Below, piece after piece: positions 14,425-21,986 of a stretch of DNA of 25,520 nucleotides. Each line of letters opens with the position of its first letter. Position 1 is the stretch's first letter. Origin of the DNA: 66-474 sp035717365. Its GTDB lineage: Bacteria > Pseudomonadota > Gammaproteobacteria > Xanthomonadales > Rhodanobacteraceae. The stretch covers positions 1 to 25,520 of the forward strand of contig DASTIS010000194.1 of NCBI GenBank assembly GCA_035717365.1, read 5' to 3'. Both the position numbers and the translations under genes were made by a program. The notes under the pieces were generated by a model. That model searched no databases and was not told the origin of the DNA. It saw only the letters and a program-made list of their open reading frames with translations.

Positions 14425-15782
14425 GCAGCGCACCGCGCGGGCAGGCGCGCGAGCAGTTCCAGCGCCTCGCCGATGTCGCGATCCTGCAGCGTTGCGCAAG
14501 CGTGTGCGCCGGCAACATCCAGATGCACGGTGGCAAGGCCGAGGCGCCGCTGCACGGGTCCCTCGGCGGCGCGAATGCTTTGCACCTTGGCCAGCGGGAT
14601 CCATGTGGTGGTTGCAGCCAGGCGTCCGCGGCGGGCGGCGACGTAGCGTTCGTCGATACCGATGGCGAGGAGATGCATGCTCAGGGGCGCCTTCCAGAAT
14701 GCGCGCCTCGGCGGGCGCAGCGAACATTCCGGGGCCTCCGGCGCCACGTTGGCGATGATCGCCTTGCCGGTTTCCAGGCGACCGACGGCAAGCAGCGGAC
14801 GCGACACCTGGCCTTCCGCGCGGTTTTCCTTTTTCACCTTGGTGCCGGCGACCTCCACCTCGACGCGGCACCAGCCAAAGAGGCGCCACAACAGCGGCTG
14901 GTGCAGGCGCACCAACTGGATGCGGTCGCGACTGATCGTTTCCGACGCCGTTTGCACCAGTCCCGAGCGCAACTGGAAGCCCGTGTCCGTGGCGTGGGTG
15001 GTGAGCCTGTAATCGCCGTTGAAGCGCTTCCACAAGGCACCGGCAAGCCCGATGATCGGCCAGATGCCGCCCGCCGCGATGACCCTGGCGGCGTCGGGGA
15101 ACATCAAGAGCCCGGCGGCGAACGCCACGCTGACCACAACGGCGGCAAGTCCGACGCCGGCCGTGAGGGTGCCAAGCACGAGCCGGAGTGGATCGGTGAC
15201 CGCAAGCGGTTCGCCGGAGCCGAGGCGCTCGATGGTATCGGCACCGGGCATTACGGCCTGGGTCGATCCGGGAGCGTGCCCCGCTTGAGCCAGTTCTTCG
15301 CGCTCGGCCCGCGCGATGGCGAGCAGTTCGTTGCGGAGCCGGGTCGCGTGCGCGACGGTCAGGCACGCAAGGCGTCCCGTGTTTCCGCCACCCGACGCCA
15401 TGCGAAGACGCAGTTCGGCGAGACCCAGGACGCGCGCGATGCCGCTCTGGGCGATGTCGATGGCCTGCACCCGGCTCAACGGGTAGCGGCTGGAACTGCG
15501 CTTGAGCAGGCCACTTTCGATGTGCAGCACGCCATCCACCAGGCGCCAACGCGTCACCAGCCACGTGACAACGCCCGCGACGATCGCGATGCCGATGACG
15601 ATGAGTTCCCAGCGACGATCGTTGTGGGCGTGCTGGCTCCCCACGAGCCCCACGAGAATGATGGCGCCGATGGAGACGAGGTGCCGCCCGGCGCGCACCA
15701 TGGGCGAAAGAGGATGCAGGCGCTGCCACGGCGTGGTCGCGTGCGGATCGGCATCGACCTCCGGGACGCCGCGTGTATTCAC
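14370..15782 (-). CDS. bPH2-domain membrane protein, YdbT-like
   Basis: 470 residues. The ATG at 15782 overlaps the stop of the upstream gene by 4 bp (ATGA), so the pair is translationally coupled. Hydrophobic pairs lie at about residues 35-75 and 200-250. Bacterial PH (bPH2) segments follow each: about 75-155 (LVDGVLHIESGLLKRSSSRY, then PLSRVQAIDI), about 255-330 (RLTTHATDTGFQLRSGLV, then SRDRIQLVRLHQ) and about 365-445 (WIPLAKVQSIRAAEGPVQRR). This is the layout of E. coli YdbT, always paired with a YdbS-like protein. Function is not established, though a membrane-stress role has been suggested. The last about 20 codons (after LPARCAAQ) are read through a family B repeat, so the natural C-terminus has been replaced or extended. 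Confidence 0.85.
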   Translation of the reverse strand: MNTRGVPEVDADPHATTPWQRLHPLSPMVRAGRHLVSIGAIILVGLVGSQHAHNDRRWELIVIGIAIVAGVVTWLVTRWRLVDGVLHIESGLLKRSSSRYPLSRVQAIDIAQSGIARVLGLAELRLRMASGGGNTGRLACLTVAHATRLRNELLAIARAEREELAQAGHAPGSTQAVMPGADTIERLGSGEPLAVTDPLRLVLGTLTAGVGLAAVVVSVAFAAGLLMFPDAARVIAAGGIWPIIGLAGALWKRFNGDYRLTTHATDTGFQLRSGLVQTASETISRDRIQLVRLHQPLLWRLFGWCRVEVEVAGTKVKKENRAEGQVSRPLLAVGRLETGKAIIANVAPEAPECSLRPPRRAFWKAPLSMHLLAIGIDERYVAARRGRLAATTTWIPLAKVQSIRAAEGPVQRRLGLATVHLDVAGAHACATLQDRDIGEALELLARLPARCAAQRGRGQLNLMQESIGGS

Positions 15783-16270
15783 AAGCCTGCCGCGCGCGCC
15801 TCGCCGAGCCGGCTCAGGGCATCGCGCAGGCGCTGTGCTTCCTCGCGGGCGAGGCCCGGAATGACCGCATCACTCGCGGCCGCGGCCGTATGCATGTGCA
15901 GGGTGCTGAGACCGAACATGCGCTCGAACGGTCCGGCCACGACATCCACGAACTGCATGCGCCCGTACGGCACCACCGAAAGGCGCCTCACCATCAAGCC
16001 GCGCGCGACCATCAGGTCATCGTCGCGTTCGAGGTACTGCCACGAGTGGACGCGGCGGCGGAGTGCGCGCATCGCGAGCAACGCGATGCAGCAAACCACG
16101 GCCGCGGCAATCAGCCCCCACCACCACACTGTCTGGATCCCCACCGCCACGCCCGCCGCGACGATGGCGATGCCCGCAGCCATGCCTCCCTGGATGCGTC
16201 GCAGGCGCCACAGCTGCGGCGAGGGACGCAGCCAGGCTTCGCCTGCATCGAAGTCGTTCAGTGTGGCCAT
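15779..16270 (-). CDS. bPH2-domain membrane protein, YdbS-like
   Basis: 163 residues. The ATG at 16270 follows GTGGAGAGAGCC; the GTG at 16282 would include the ribosome binding site itself and is rejected. Two membrane segments lie at about residues 28-48 and 50-68. One bPH2 domain follows (about 75-150: YLERDDDLMVARGLMVRRLS and VPYGRMQFVDVVAGPFERMFG). This is the usual partner of the larger YdbT-like protein, with which its stop codon overlaps. The two probably form one inner-membrane complex. A family B repeat lies only about 13 bp upstream of the start codon, so it falls in the 5' region of this operon. Confidence 0.85.
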   Translation of the reverse strand: MATLNDFDAGEAWLRPSPQLWRLRRIQGGMAAGIAIVAAGVAVGIQTVWWWGLIAAAVVCCIALLAMRALRRRVHSWQYLERDDDLMVARGLMVRRLSVVPYGRMQFVDVVAGPFERMFGLSTLHMHTAAAASDAVIPGLAREEAQRLRDALSRLGEARAAGL

Positions 16271-16282
16271 GGCTCTCTCCAC

Positions 16283-16317
16283 AAAAGGGGACAGAAAAGG
16301 AGACGGAAGGAATCAAA
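16283..16317 (+). repeat. Partly duplicated family B repeat between two genes
   Basis: AAAAGGGGACAG followed by AAAAGGAGACGGAAGGAATC: a truncated copy followed at once by a fuller one. It fills the whole gap between the methyltransferase stop (16313-16315, within the repeat) and the YdbS-like start. Confidence 0.75.
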
Positions 16318-17272
16318 CGGATGCCAGCACCCAACCGAACTCGGCGCCATCGGGTCGCACCAGGGATTCCAATCCGAATCTCCTGGCCCACAAGCGCTCC
16401 GCAAGCGCCGCGAGTGCCCGGGCCCGTGGTGCATCGAGGGCGGCTCGCCGCATTGCCGCCAGGCGGGCCCGGTGTGCCTTGATGGCTGCTGCGGTCTCGG
16501 CAATCTTGTCGAGTACGGGTCCTGCCCCGGCGCTGGGTTGGTGCTGGATCGCGTGGACAATGACGGTGCCGACGTTCTGGTACATCCGCAGGTCTTCGGC
16601 ACGTCCCGCGGCAGCCTGCAGTGATTCCAGGGCACTCCGGAAGTTTCCGCGCACGTCGTCCAGACTGGCCGCGGATGGATTGTTTCCGGCTGCCCTCGCG
16701 AGCGCTTCCGCAGCCTCGAATATGCCGGTTGCGGTCAATCGTTCCGCGTCGTCGATTTGACGTTTCGCTTCCTGCACGACGACGCTTCCCGCGGCGTGCG
16801 TAACGAACCGGACGGTGGCCGTTTGTCGGCTCACCCGTTTGAGCTCGGCGAGGCTGCGTTCGAGATCGGTGTATTCGATGGCGTACTGGCCGACGATGAA
16901 GTCGAAGGAGGCGTCGGGAAACGGCAGGCTCTCGGCGGGGACACGCGGTGAAAAGGTGACCATGCCCGCGTCGGGTCCGAGTCCTGTCGGGTTGATCGAC
17001 GCCGAGTCGACGGCATCGATGGCCACGTGCAGGTTGTGGCCCCTTGCCGCTTCGGCCGCCAGCCGCGCAACGGCTCCGTTTCCGGTGCAGATGTCGAGGA
17101 TGCGCGCACCATCGTGGAGGGTGCTGAAGAAACGCCGCCAGCCCTCGGCGATCGCCGGTTGATAGTTGGTGCCACCTTCGCCGCCGCACGATGCCAGGCG
17201 ACCATCACGCCAGTACTGATCCCAGGCGAAGGTCGATTCGGGAAGAGAAGGGGACTTCAACGTCGGGTTCAA
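16313..17272 (-). CDS. SAM-dependent methyltransferase (class I)
   Basis: 319 residues. The SAM-binding glycine loop is ILDICTGNGAVARLA (about residues 58-72). An acidic strand end AIDAVD and the segment AESLPFPDASFDFIVGQYAIEYTDLE match motifs of the Methyltransf_11/25 families. The C-terminal half (about 175-300) is a helical extension rich in Ala/Arg, probably for substrate recognition. The substrate is unknown, and the enzyme is cytoplasmic. The start is unusual. An in-frame TGA directly precedes the TTG at 17272, no ATG or GTG is available before the conserved domain, and no good ribosome binding site is visible. The stop codon lies in the family B repeat at 16283. Both ends may therefore have been altered by repeats. 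Confidence 0.82.
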   Translation of the reverse strand: MNPTLKSPSLPESTFAWDQYWRDGRLASCGGEGGTNYQPAIAEGWRRFFSTLHDGARILDICTGNGAVARLAAEAARGHNLHVAIDAVDSASINPTGLGPDAGMVTFSPRVPAESLPFPDASFDFIVGQYAIEYTDLERSLAELKRVSRQTATVRFVTHAAGSVVVQEAKRQIDDAERLTATGIFEAAEALARAAGNNPSAASLDDVRGNFRSALESLQAAAGRAEDLRMYQNVGTVIVHAIQHQPSAGAGPVLDKIAETAAAIKAHRARLAAMRRAALDAPRARALAALAERLWARRFGLESLVRPDGAEFGWVLASV

Positions 17273-17314
17273 TCAAGTTCTCGGGGATGGGACTCGGGGA
17301 CAATTCTGACAGGC

Positions 17315-17367
17315 CAAAAGGAGTTGGGAGTAATAGACCTGCTTGATTGCAACCGTTCCCTTTTTGG
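17315..17367. repeat. Diverged inverted family B pair upstream of the methyltransferase
   Basis: CCAAAAGGAGTTGGGAGTAAT and TTGATTGCAACCGTTCCC then TTTTTGG face each other across a few bases. It is degenerate compared with other copies but keeps the A-run/T-run ends. Confidence 0.5.
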
Positions 17368-17388
17368 TGGCGCCATGTCCGGTGGCAT

Positions 17389-17416
17389 GAAAAAGCCCGC
17401 CGAAGCGGGCTTTTTC
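17389..17416 (-). terminator. Rho-independent terminator of the cold-shock gene
   Basis: AAAAAGCCCGC, a short loop GAA and GCGGGCTTTTT form a strong stem with a T-run in the minus-strand direction. It lies about 20 bp after the cold-shock stop codon. The A-run on the other side makes it usable in both directions. Confidence 0.9.
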
Positions 17417-17434
17417 ACGAACTTGGCAGGAGGC

Positions 17435-17644
17435 TTACGCCACCTGTACCTGGTCCGCCTGCATGCCCTTCGGGCCCTTCACAGCGATGAAGGTGACTTT
17501 CTGGCCTTCCTGCAGCGACTTGAAGCCGTCGCCCTGGATGGCACGGAAGTGGACGAACAAGTCGTCGCCACTTTCCGGGGTGATGAAGCCGAAGCCCTTG
17601 GCATCGTTGAACCATTTTACTGTGCCGCTTTGTCGATCCGACAT
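17435..17644 (-). CDS. Cold-shock-domain protein (CspA family)
   Basis: 69 residues, the usual length. The ATG at 17644 is preceded by AAAGG. One cold-shock domain covers the whole protein. GTVKWFNDAKGFGFI carries the RNP1-type nucleic-acid contact surface, and DDLFVHFRAI carries RNP2. The end GPKGMQADQVQV is typical. It binds single-stranded RNA/DNA and acts as an RNA chaperone. The long gene-free stretch upstream is compatible with the extended 5' leader found in cspA-type genes, although no leader structure was worked out here. A strong terminator follows directly, so the gene is monocistronic. Confidence 0.95.
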   Translation of the reverse strand: MSDRQSGTVKWFNDAKGFGFITPESGDDLFVHFRAIQGDGFKSLQEGQKVTFIAVKGPKGMQADQVQVA

Positions 17645-18065
17645 TACACGTGACCTTTGAAAACATGGATGAATTGCGGCATGGAGCGAGGCGAACTCGC
17701 CGCAAGAATTGGCAGTGCATTTGAATTTGCCCCAAGCGCTGCCCGCCCAGCATAACTGGTAATGCGCCCACGCGCGCGTGCCGGGAATCGGGGCGGATGG
17801 GACGAGCCTGGTCCGGTCCACCCCGCTTCCGGCCATACAGTCATGCACCGGACCAGTCCAGGACATGCAATCAAAGCCCCATGGCCGATGTCTCCCGAGA
17901 CTGCGTTTGCAGGGTTGCAACCGCGAACACCTCCGGAGCAGAAGCGTTCCCTTGAGGGGACAGAGATCATGGATGCCGCGCAAGCATCCTGGTGCCGCTC
18001 CGGGCCGCGTTGCCATGGTTTCCCGGTGCAGTCGAACTTGAATCGGCATTTCGCCTGAATGGGAA
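17645..18065. other. Gene-free stretch between cold-shock gene and GH3 gene
   Basis: 421 bp. Short open frames occur on both strands without convincing starts or protein features. It must contain the promoter and leader of the cold-shock gene (reading left) and the region beyond the GH3 stop. I see no clear terminator for GH3 and no RNA gene I can name. Confidence 0.45.
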
Positions 18066-20354
18066 TCACCGCGCGCCAGCGGCCACGCAGGGTTGCGCCG
18101 TGCCGCCGGGCGCGGCGCCCGCGGACCAGGTGGCGGCGGACAACGTCACATTCCCCTGGCCCTGGAAGGACGTTGCCGAGTGGCCCAATTGCAACAGATA
18201 GGCTCCGGCCGGTCGCTGCCAACGCTGACTGCGGCTGTCGAAGTCGACCAGCAGGCGAGGATCGGCGGTGACGGTCAGATGCGCGGACTCGCCGGGTTTC
18301 AGGCTGATCCGGCACCAGCCGGCCAGTCGCCGTACTTCTCCCGAGCCGGGCAGGGTCACGTAGAGTTGCGGCACGTCCACCCCTTTGCGCGTGCCGCGGT
18401 TGGTCACGGTGAACGAGGCCGTGAGGCGGCCATGTTCAACGCGCGATTCAAAACCGCTGTAATCGAAGTGCGTGTAGGTCAGGCCATAACCGAACGGGAA
18501 CAACGGTTCGAGGTGCTGGCGTTGGTACCAGCGGTAACCCACGTCGGCGCCTTCGATGTTGTAGTCGACTGCCTGTGCCGGTTGGCCTTGCGGCAACAGG
18601 CCGATGGCGGCGAGACCCGCGCCGGAAATTTGCAGGCGCGGCAATTGCGATGCGTCGCGCGGCCAGCTTACCGGCAAGCGGCCGGATGGATTGACGTCGC
18701 CGTACAGCAGCCGCGCGATCGCCTCGCCGCCGGCCGCTCCGGGGTACCACGCTTCCAGCACCGCGCCGACCCGGGTCAGCCACGGCATGGCAACCGGGCC
18801 GTTGTTTTCCAGCACCACGATGGTGTGCGGATTCGCCCTGGCCACGGCTTCGACCAGCGCATCCTGGTTGTCCGGCAGGGCAAGAGTCGGCACATCGAAA
18901 CTTTCCCCTGCCCATTGCTCGACGAACACCACCGCCACGTCCGAGCGTGCCGCGAGTTGTGCGGCGGCGGCGATGTCGTTGCCGTCGGCGAAGTTCACCT
19001 TGCCGTGCGCACGCTTTTCGATCGCGGCCAGCGGTGCCGAGGGTTGATGGATGCGGGGACCCGGCCAACTCGTGGGCGGCACGCCCGGCACCGCGTTGCC
19101 CTGCGGCGACTGCACCACCGAAGAACCGCCGCCGGTCAGCACACCCTTGTCGGCATGGCCGCCGATTACCGCCACGGATTGCGCGGCGGACAGCGGCAGC
19201 AGCGCATCCTGGTTGCGCAGCAGCACCGCGCCGGCTTCCTCGACGCGCTGGGCAACCTTGCGGTCGGTGTCGAAGTCGATGGGTGCGGGTTTGGCCGGAT
19301 GGTCGATCACGCCGGCCGCGAACAGGCTGCGCAGGATGCGCCGCGCCATGTCGTCGATGCGCGACTGCGGCACCTCGCCGGATGCCACTGCGGCGCGCAG
19401 CGGCTTGTCGAAGTACACCTGCTTGTCGAACGTTTCGCCGGCCGACTCCTGGTCCAGCCCCGCCAGAGCGGATTTCGCGGCGCTGTGCACGGCGCCCCAG
19501 TCGGACATCACGTATCCGGGGTAATGCCAATCGCGCTTCAGCACCTGATCGAGCAGCCAGTGGTTCTCGCAGGCGTACACGCCGTTGATGCGGTTGTACG
19601 CACACATCACCGCGCCGGGATGGCCGGTTTCGATCGCGATCTCGAAGGCGAGCAGATCCGATTCCCGCGCCGCGGCACGGTCGATATTCGCGCTCAGCGT
19701 GTTCCGCGCGGTTTCGAGATCATTGAGCGCGAAGTGCTTGACGGTGGAGACGAGATGCTGGCTCTGGATGCCGGCGATGGCGTTGCCGACGATCAGGCCC
19801 GCCAGCAGCGGGTCTTCGCCAGCGTATTCGAAATTGCGGCCGTTGCGCGGATCACGCACGAGATCCACGCCGCCAGCCAGCATCACGTTGAAGCCGCGAC
19901 GATGCGCTTCGCCGCCGATCATCGCGCCGCCTGCCCAGGCCAGCGCCGGATCGAAACTGGCGGCGGTCGCGAGGCCCGAGGGCAGGGCGGTGGCGCCGAG
20001 TTCGAGTGGCTTGGCCACGCCGAGGCCTGCATCGCTTTCCTGGATCGCGGGCAGGCCGAGACGCGTGATTGCAGGTTGATAGCCGGCCGAACCCAGCGCG
20101 CCCGGTGGCTTGGGATGGCCGTTCTGGGCGTCACCGAATTCGGTGCGGAGCAACCGGAATTTTTCGTCCTGCGTCATGGCTTTCAGCACCAGCTTCGCGC
20201 GCTGGTCGGGTGACAAGTCGGAATTCATCCATGGGCGCGCGGCGTCGTGGCCCGGCGTCGTCGTCGCGAAACTTGCTGCGGACACGAGACAGGCGAGCGA
20301 GGCGAGTGCCGTGAAAGTGGTTGCGATGGCGATGGAGACCGGCTTCATCTTCAT
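18066..20354 (-). CDS. Glycoside hydrolase family 3, exported beta-glucosidase-like
   Basis: 762 residues. It starts at the ATG at 20354; a second ATG at 20348 is equally possible and the ribosome binding site is weak. Residues 1 to about 30 form a signal peptide, so the enzyme is periplasmic or secreted. The N-terminal TIM barrel contains ESDAG (D108), DPRNGRNFEYAGEDP, KHF (K206-H207), and the nucleophile D285 in VMSDWGAVHSA. The second alpha/beta domain (about 375-590) starts VEEAGAVLLRNQDALLPL. A FnIII-like C-terminal domain follows PFGYGLTYTHF. This three-domain order is that of bacterial GH3 beta-glucosidases/xylosidases that release terminal sugars from oligosaccharides. Exact specificity cannot be assigned. 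It is divergent from the hydrolase gene that follows. Confidence 0.93.
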   Translation of the reverse strand: MKMKPVSIAIATTFTALASLACLVSAASFATTTPGHDAARPWMNSDLSPDQRAKLVLKAMTQDEKFRLLRTEFGDAQNGHPKPPGALGSAGYQPAITRLGLPAIQESDAGLGVAKPLELGATALPSGLATAASFDPALAWAGGAMIGGEAHRRGFNVMLAGGVDLVRDPRNGRNFEYAGEDPLLAGLIVGNAIAGIQSQHLVSTVKHFALNDLETARNTLSANIDRAAARESDLLAFEIAIETGHPGAVMCAYNRINGVYACENHWLLDQVLKRDWHYPGYVMSDWGAVHSAAKSALAGLDQESAGETFDKQVYFDKPLRAAVASGEVPQSRIDDMARRILRSLFAAGVIDHPAKPAPIDFDTDRKVAQRVEEAGAVLLRNQDALLPLSAAQSVAVIGGHADKGVLTGGGSSVVQSPQGNAVPGVPPTSWPGPRIHQPSAPLAAIEKRAHGKVNFADGNDIAAAAQLAARSDVAVVFVEQWAGESFDVPTLALPDNQDALVEAVARANPHTIVVLENNGPVAMPWLTRVGAVLEAWYPGAAGGEAIARLLYGDVNPSGRLPVSWPRDASQLPRLQISGAGLAAIGLLPQGQPAQAVDYNIEGADVGYRWYQRQHLEPLFPFGYGLTYTHFDYSGFESRVEHGRLTASFTVTNRGTRKGVDVPQLYVTLPGSGEVRRLAGWCRISLKPGESAHLTVTADPRLLVDFDSRSQRWQRPAGAYLLQLGHSATSFQGQGNVTLSAATWSAGAAPGGTAQPCVAAGAR

Positions 20355-20496
20355 TCGATCGGGCGGTCCGTGTGGCGTGTCATCAAGGGCACATTAGCGC
20401 AGTCGACGATTTGCGCGTCGCTATCATGGCCCGATGCGTTTGGGGTCGTGCTCGCAGCGGCGCCATCGCACGACTTCCACGAGAACAGGAGCGCAC

Positions 20497-21246
20497 ATGA
20501 AACACGAAGAAGTCAGCATCCGGACGCGCGACGGGCAATGTCCGGTGCACGTCTTTGCGCCGGAAGGTGCGGGCCCGTGGCCGGCGGTGATCGTGTACAT
20601 GGATGCGTTCGGCATCCGCCCCGCGTTGCTGCAGGTCGGGGAGCGCCTCGCCGGTGGCGGGTACGTGGTGCTGGTGCCTGACCTTTTCCATCGCTACGGT
20701 GCGTACGGTCCGCTGGATCCGAAGGAAGCGTTCGCCGGCGATTTCCGCGCCATGGTCGGGCCTCTGATGGCGACCACCGACAACGTCCGGGCCGCGCAGG
20801 ATACCGGACCGCTGCTGACGTATCTCGACACCCGCGATGACGTGACGGGCAAGGTCGGCACGGTCGGTTTCTGCATGGGCGGCGGCATGGCGATCACCGC
20901 CGCGGGAACGTATCCGGAACGTGTCGCGGCGGCGATCAGCTTCCATGGCGGTCGTCTGGCCACTGACGATCCGGCCAGCCCGCATTTGCTGGCGCCCAGG
21001 ATCCGCGCAGAGTTGTACATTGCCGTCGCCGACAACGATGGCAGTTGTCCACCGGACATGGTCGAGCGCTTCACGAAGGCGCTGGACGATGCCGGTGTGC
21101 GTTATCGCTGCGAGGTGTACCGCGGCGCGTCGCACGGCTGGATGAAGCCCGACTTTCCGGTTTACGACGAGGCGGCCGCCGAACGCGGCTGGTCCGAAAT
21201 GCTGGCGCTGTTCGACCGGGTGCTTGAACAAAAGGGGGCGGGGTAA
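20497..21246 (+). CDS. Dienelactone hydrolase family protein
   Basis: 249 residues. The ATG at 20497 has AGGAG six bases upstream; the longer frame from 20434 is rejected. The alpha/beta hydrolase fold has a cysteine nucleophile in GFCMGGG (C126), an acid in ADND (probably D181) and H213 in GASHGWMKP. This is the Cys-Asp-His triad of dienelactone hydrolases, which open lactone rings in chlorocatechol breakdown. Many genomic members act on other esters or lactones. No catechol pathway genes are nearby, so the substrate is open. Cytoplasmic. The last codons (EQKGAG and stop) are read from a family B repeat, which also provides the TAA. Confidence 0.9.
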   Translation: MKHEEVSIRTRDGQCPVHVFAPEGAGPWPAVIVYMDAFGIRPALLQVGERLAGGGYVVLVPDLFHRYGAYGPLDPKEAFAGDFRAMVGPLMATTDNVRAAQDTGPLLTYLDTRDDVTGKVGTVGFCMGGGMAITAAGTYPERVAAAISFHGGRLATDDPASPHLLAPRIRAELYIAVADNDGSCPPDMVERFTKALDDAGVRYRCEVYRGASHGWMKPDFPVYDEAAAERGWSEMLALFDRVLEQKGAG

Positions 21247-21285
21247 TCAACCCGCGCTGATTACCTCCGTCCGTTCCCTTTTTTG
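21230..21285. terminator. Inverted family B pair acting as likely bidirectional terminator
   Basis: AAAAGGGGGCGGGGTAATCA and TGATTACCTCCGTCCG then TTCCCTTTTTT form a long imperfect hairpin with an A-run on one side and a T-run on the other. It lies exactly between the convergent hydrolase and superoxide dismutase genes. Its left arm contains the hydrolase stop codon (21244-21246). Confidence 0.7.
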
Positions 21286-21296
21286 TGCTCTTGCCC

Positions 21297-21890
21297 TCAG
21301 TCGCGGGTGATCACGCCGCACGCAATGCGCGCGCCGGCATCGCCGGAAGGCTGGCTGGTGTAGTCGTCAGGCTTGGCGTGCACGATGACCGCGCCGCCGA
21401 GGATGTCGGTGCTGCCACCGGTGCCGAGTTCGACGTCATGCGCCAGCACGTCGACCGTGGCAACGCCCTCCGCGTCCGCTGTCTGGTTGGGGAGGTCCCC
21501 GGCGTGGCGAGGTCCCTGCGCGGGATGGCCGTGGGGCTGCTGCATCGGATTGAAGTGACCGCCGGCGCTGCTGGCATCAGGCGTGCTGCAGTCGCCGTGC
21601 TCGTGGATGTGGAAACCGTGTGTGCTGTCGGGCTTGAGCCCGGCAATGCGTCCAGTGATGCGGACACCCTGGTCGGTGCTGACGAACGCAAGCTTGCCGG
21701 TGACATCGCTGTCGCTGGCCGATGCAAGCATGGCGTGGGCACGGGCCGAAGCATCGGTCGACGCGGAAGGCATCGGGGCAGATGCCGTGGGCGATGCCGT
21801 GGGAGATTCCGGTGCCCCCTGATTGTCGGGGGCACATCCCGCCAGCAAGGTGATGGATGCAAATGCAAGCAACGCGGTTACACGTGTCAT
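21297..21890 (-). CDS. sodC: Cu/Zn superoxide dismutase, lipoprotein
   Basis: 197 residues from the ATG at 21890, preceded by AAGGATGG; the frame to 21911 has no better signal. The N-terminus ends in lipobox LLAGC with C19 as lipidated cysteine. A Ser/Ala/Pro-rich linker follows (about 20-60). The SOD domain holds copper ligands H94 and H96 (HGFHIHEHGD), bridging H112 (GGHFNP), zinc ligands near H120/H122, H129 and D132 (RHAGDLPN), and the last copper ligand H171 (VIVHAKPDD). The disulfide pair is C101-C191. It removes superoxide at the periplasmic face of a membrane. The lipid anchor is a known variant of bacterial SodC. Convergent with the hydrolase gene. Confidence 0.95.
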   Translation of the reverse strand: MTRVTALLAFASITLLAGCAPDNQGAPESPTASPTASAPMPSASTDASARAHAMLASASDSDVTGKLAFVSTDQGVRITGRIAGLKPDSTHGFHIHEHGDCSTPDASSAGGHFNPMQQPHGHPAQGPRHAGDLPNQTADAEGVATVDVLAHDVELGTGGSTDILGGAVIVHAKPDDYTSQPSGDAGARIACGVITRD

Positions 21891-21986
21891 GGGACCATCC
21901 TTTTGAGCCAAGACTGTCAGAGACTAATGGGTTCGCATCGATGCGTCGTCAATATTTCGTAATGGGCTCAAGGGGCGAATCATGCT

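Noticed and set aside
14289..16760. Very long plus-strand open frame (823 codons)
   Set aside because: It lies antisense to the two bPH2 genes and part of the methyltransferase, which have recognisable domains and coupled starts. The translation has low-complexity Arg/Ala/His composition typical of a high-GC shadow frame.
17762..18058. Small open frames on both strands upstream of the cold-shock gene
   Set aside because: No ribosome binding site, no recognisable protein features, and location in the probable leader region.
18093..20213. 706-codon plus-strand open frame
   Set aside because: Antisense shadow of the GH3 gene, whose catalytic motifs are intact on the minus strand.
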